13,521 bases of DNA from JBBRMW01 sp038239365 (GTDB lineage: Bacteria > Chloroflexota > Anaerolineae > Aggregatilineales > UBA2796), in assembly GCA_038239365.1 (NCBI GenBank), contig JBBSEU010000161.1, positions 1 to 13,521 on the forward strand. Reading direction: 5' to 3'. The notes beneath the pieces were generated by a model. It was given only the letters and a program-made list of their open reading frames with translations. It was not told the origin of the DNA and did no database searches. This document shows, piece after piece, positions 12,655 through 13,521 of the stretch (its first letter is position 1; the number at the start of each line of letters is the position of its first letter). The translations under genes and the position numbers were made by a program.

Positions 12655-13521
12655 TCAGTCCTTGAATTCGGCCAGCAGACCTTCGGCGGCCTTCTGAGCA
12701 TCATCAAGAGCTTGCTGCGGCGTCTTATCGCCCGTGATCACCGATTGTACGGCCAAACCGAAAATCTTCTGAATGTCCGCGCCGCGATGTGTCGCCAGTT
12801 CTTTGGCGGCATACTGGAGTTGATCGCGGGCAACGGCGTACTGCGGGCTGGTCTTGACCAGCGTCTTGAGAGTGTCGGTTTCCCAGGCGGACTGACGCGA
12901 TGCGATGTAACCCGTCGCAACTGTCCAGTCGGCCTGCTTTTGCGCGCTGGTCAGGAATTGAATCCAGCGCCACGAAGCGGCCTGTTTATCCGCCGGAGAC
13001 GACTTGAGGATATACAGGTTGCCGCCGCCCGTTGGAGCGCCGAAGCCCTTCTTACCCGCTGGCAGGAAACCAACGCCCACATCGAATTTGGCGTTTTTGA
13101 GGATGTTTGTCAGGCTGCCAGTCGTGTGATAGATCATGGCCGCTTTGCCGCTGGTGAAGTCGGTTGGGGTGTTGCCCCAGACAATGACGCCCTTCGGCAT
13201 GGCGTTCTGCTTGGCTGAAAGATCAGCGAAGTATTGCAGCGCCTCGACGGTTGAGGGCGTGTTGAAGAAGACTTTGTTGGCGGCATCACCGACCAGATTT
13301 TGACCCGCGCCAATAGCGAAGCCCTGGAACAACCAGTATGGGAAACCATCTGATGGGATTTCGATGCCCCAACGGCTGCCATCAGCCTTTGTCAGTTTTT
13401 TGGCGTAATCGGCCATTTCCTGAATGGTCTGCGGTGCTTTTGAAGGATCGAGACCTGCTTCCTTGAAGGCATCCTTGTTGTAGTACAACACGGGCGTGCT
13501 GCGCTGGAAAGGTGCGCCCCA
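12655..13521 (-). CDS. Extracellular sugar/glycerol-phosphate binding protein, UgpB-like (N-terminus beyond window)
   Basis: The last 288 residues are visible; the frame is open to the right edge, so signal peptide and N-terminal lobe start lie outside. The visible start reads WGAPFQRSTPVLYYNKDAFKEAGLDP, the pattern of UgpB and related family 1 binding proteins where the hinge-proximal strand is followed by YNKD. Other family features are the TIQEMADYAKKLT helix, DFTSGKAAMIYHTTGSL, a Gly-rich GGGNLYI segment lining the cleft, and ASWRWIQFLTSAQKQADW in the C-terminal lobe. It captures the solute outside the membrane and delivers it to the two permeases encoded downstream. The substrate could be glycerol-3-phosphate, a phosphodiester or an oligosaccharide. 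The gene ends just before a strong hairpin, as expected for the most abundant component of the system. Confidence 0.93.
   Translation of the reverse strand, partial: WGAPFQRSTPVLYYNKDAFKEAGLDPSKAPQTIQEMADYAKKLTKADGSRWGIEIPSDGFPYWLFQGFAIGAGQNLVGDAANKVFFNTPSTVEALQYFADLSAKQNAMPKGVIVWGNTPTDFTSGKAAMIYHTTGSLTNILKNAKFDVGVGFLPAGKKGFGAPTGGGNLYILKSSPADKQAASWRWIQFLTSAQKQADWTVATGYIASRQSAWETDTLKTLVKTSPQYAVARDQLQYAAKELATHRGADIQKIFGLAVQSVITGDKTPQQALDDAQKAAEGLLAEFKD

Noticed and set aside
12597..12707. Extended N-terminus of the UgpA-like permease
   Set aside because: The extension would read through the palindromic hairpin and overlap the binding-protein gene; the ATG at 12596 has a good ribosome site and gives a normal family N-terminus.

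Overview
The window looks like a chromosomal segment of a bacterium, most likely a member of the Chloroflexota (Anaerolineae-like). This is inferred from the Rho sequence type, the TolB-like propeller protein on a single membrane anchor, the secreted SH3-repeat protein with a glycine/aromatic C-terminal module (FESGYMIW...RGFGRVW), and the Ugp-type sugar ABC operon. The assignment is by protein style only. Coding density is high and base composition is even. I see no tRNA, rRNA, CRISPR array, transposase or phage gene.

Layout, left to right. (1) 1-1240, minus strand: the N-terminal part of a membrane-anchored Ig-like plus WD40/TolB-like propeller protein that runs off the left edge. (2) 1392-2007, plus strand: a type II toxin-antitoxin pair, a DUF2281-like antitoxin overlapping a PemK/MazF endoribonuclease, divergent from the first gene. 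(3) 2080-2856: a secreted NodB-fold (CE4) polysaccharide deacetylase. (4) 3053-9306: a long co-directional run with mostly tiny gaps or overlaps. It starts with rho and continues with a small orphan protein resembling a polymorphic/CDI toxin domain, its probable immunity protein, a protein with about ten membrane segments, a secreted Cys-His-Asp peptidase-like protein, a diverged prephenate-dehydrogenase-like protein and a small three-helix membrane protein. (5) 9307-9596: an AT-rich gap holding an intrinsic terminator for leftward transcription and an 11-bp direct repeat. (6) 9597-10664, minus: a secreted protein with two SH3-like repeats. (7) 10811-13521, minus: a carbohydrate ABC importer in the order binding protein (partial), UgpA/MalF-like permease, UgpE/MalG-like permease. 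A perfect 10-bp hairpin lies between binding protein and permease, and no ATPase gene is present.

How the genes may work together. The importer genes are expressed leftward as one unit, with the hairpin probably separating abundant binding protein from scarcer permeases. The MazF pair is a self-contained growth-control module. The most unusual part is 4342-7683. A stand-alone toxin domain with no delivery region sits directly behind rho, followed within 5 nt by its likely immunity gene. The immunity gene overlaps a multi-pass membrane protein by 8 nt, and 12 nt later comes a secreted peptidase-like protein. Whether these four form one system or are two unrelated pairs caught in a rho operon cannot be decided from sequence alone. 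A further oddity is a pair of overlapping, mutually exclusive hairpins at 7709-7749 in front of the dehydrogenase-like gene.
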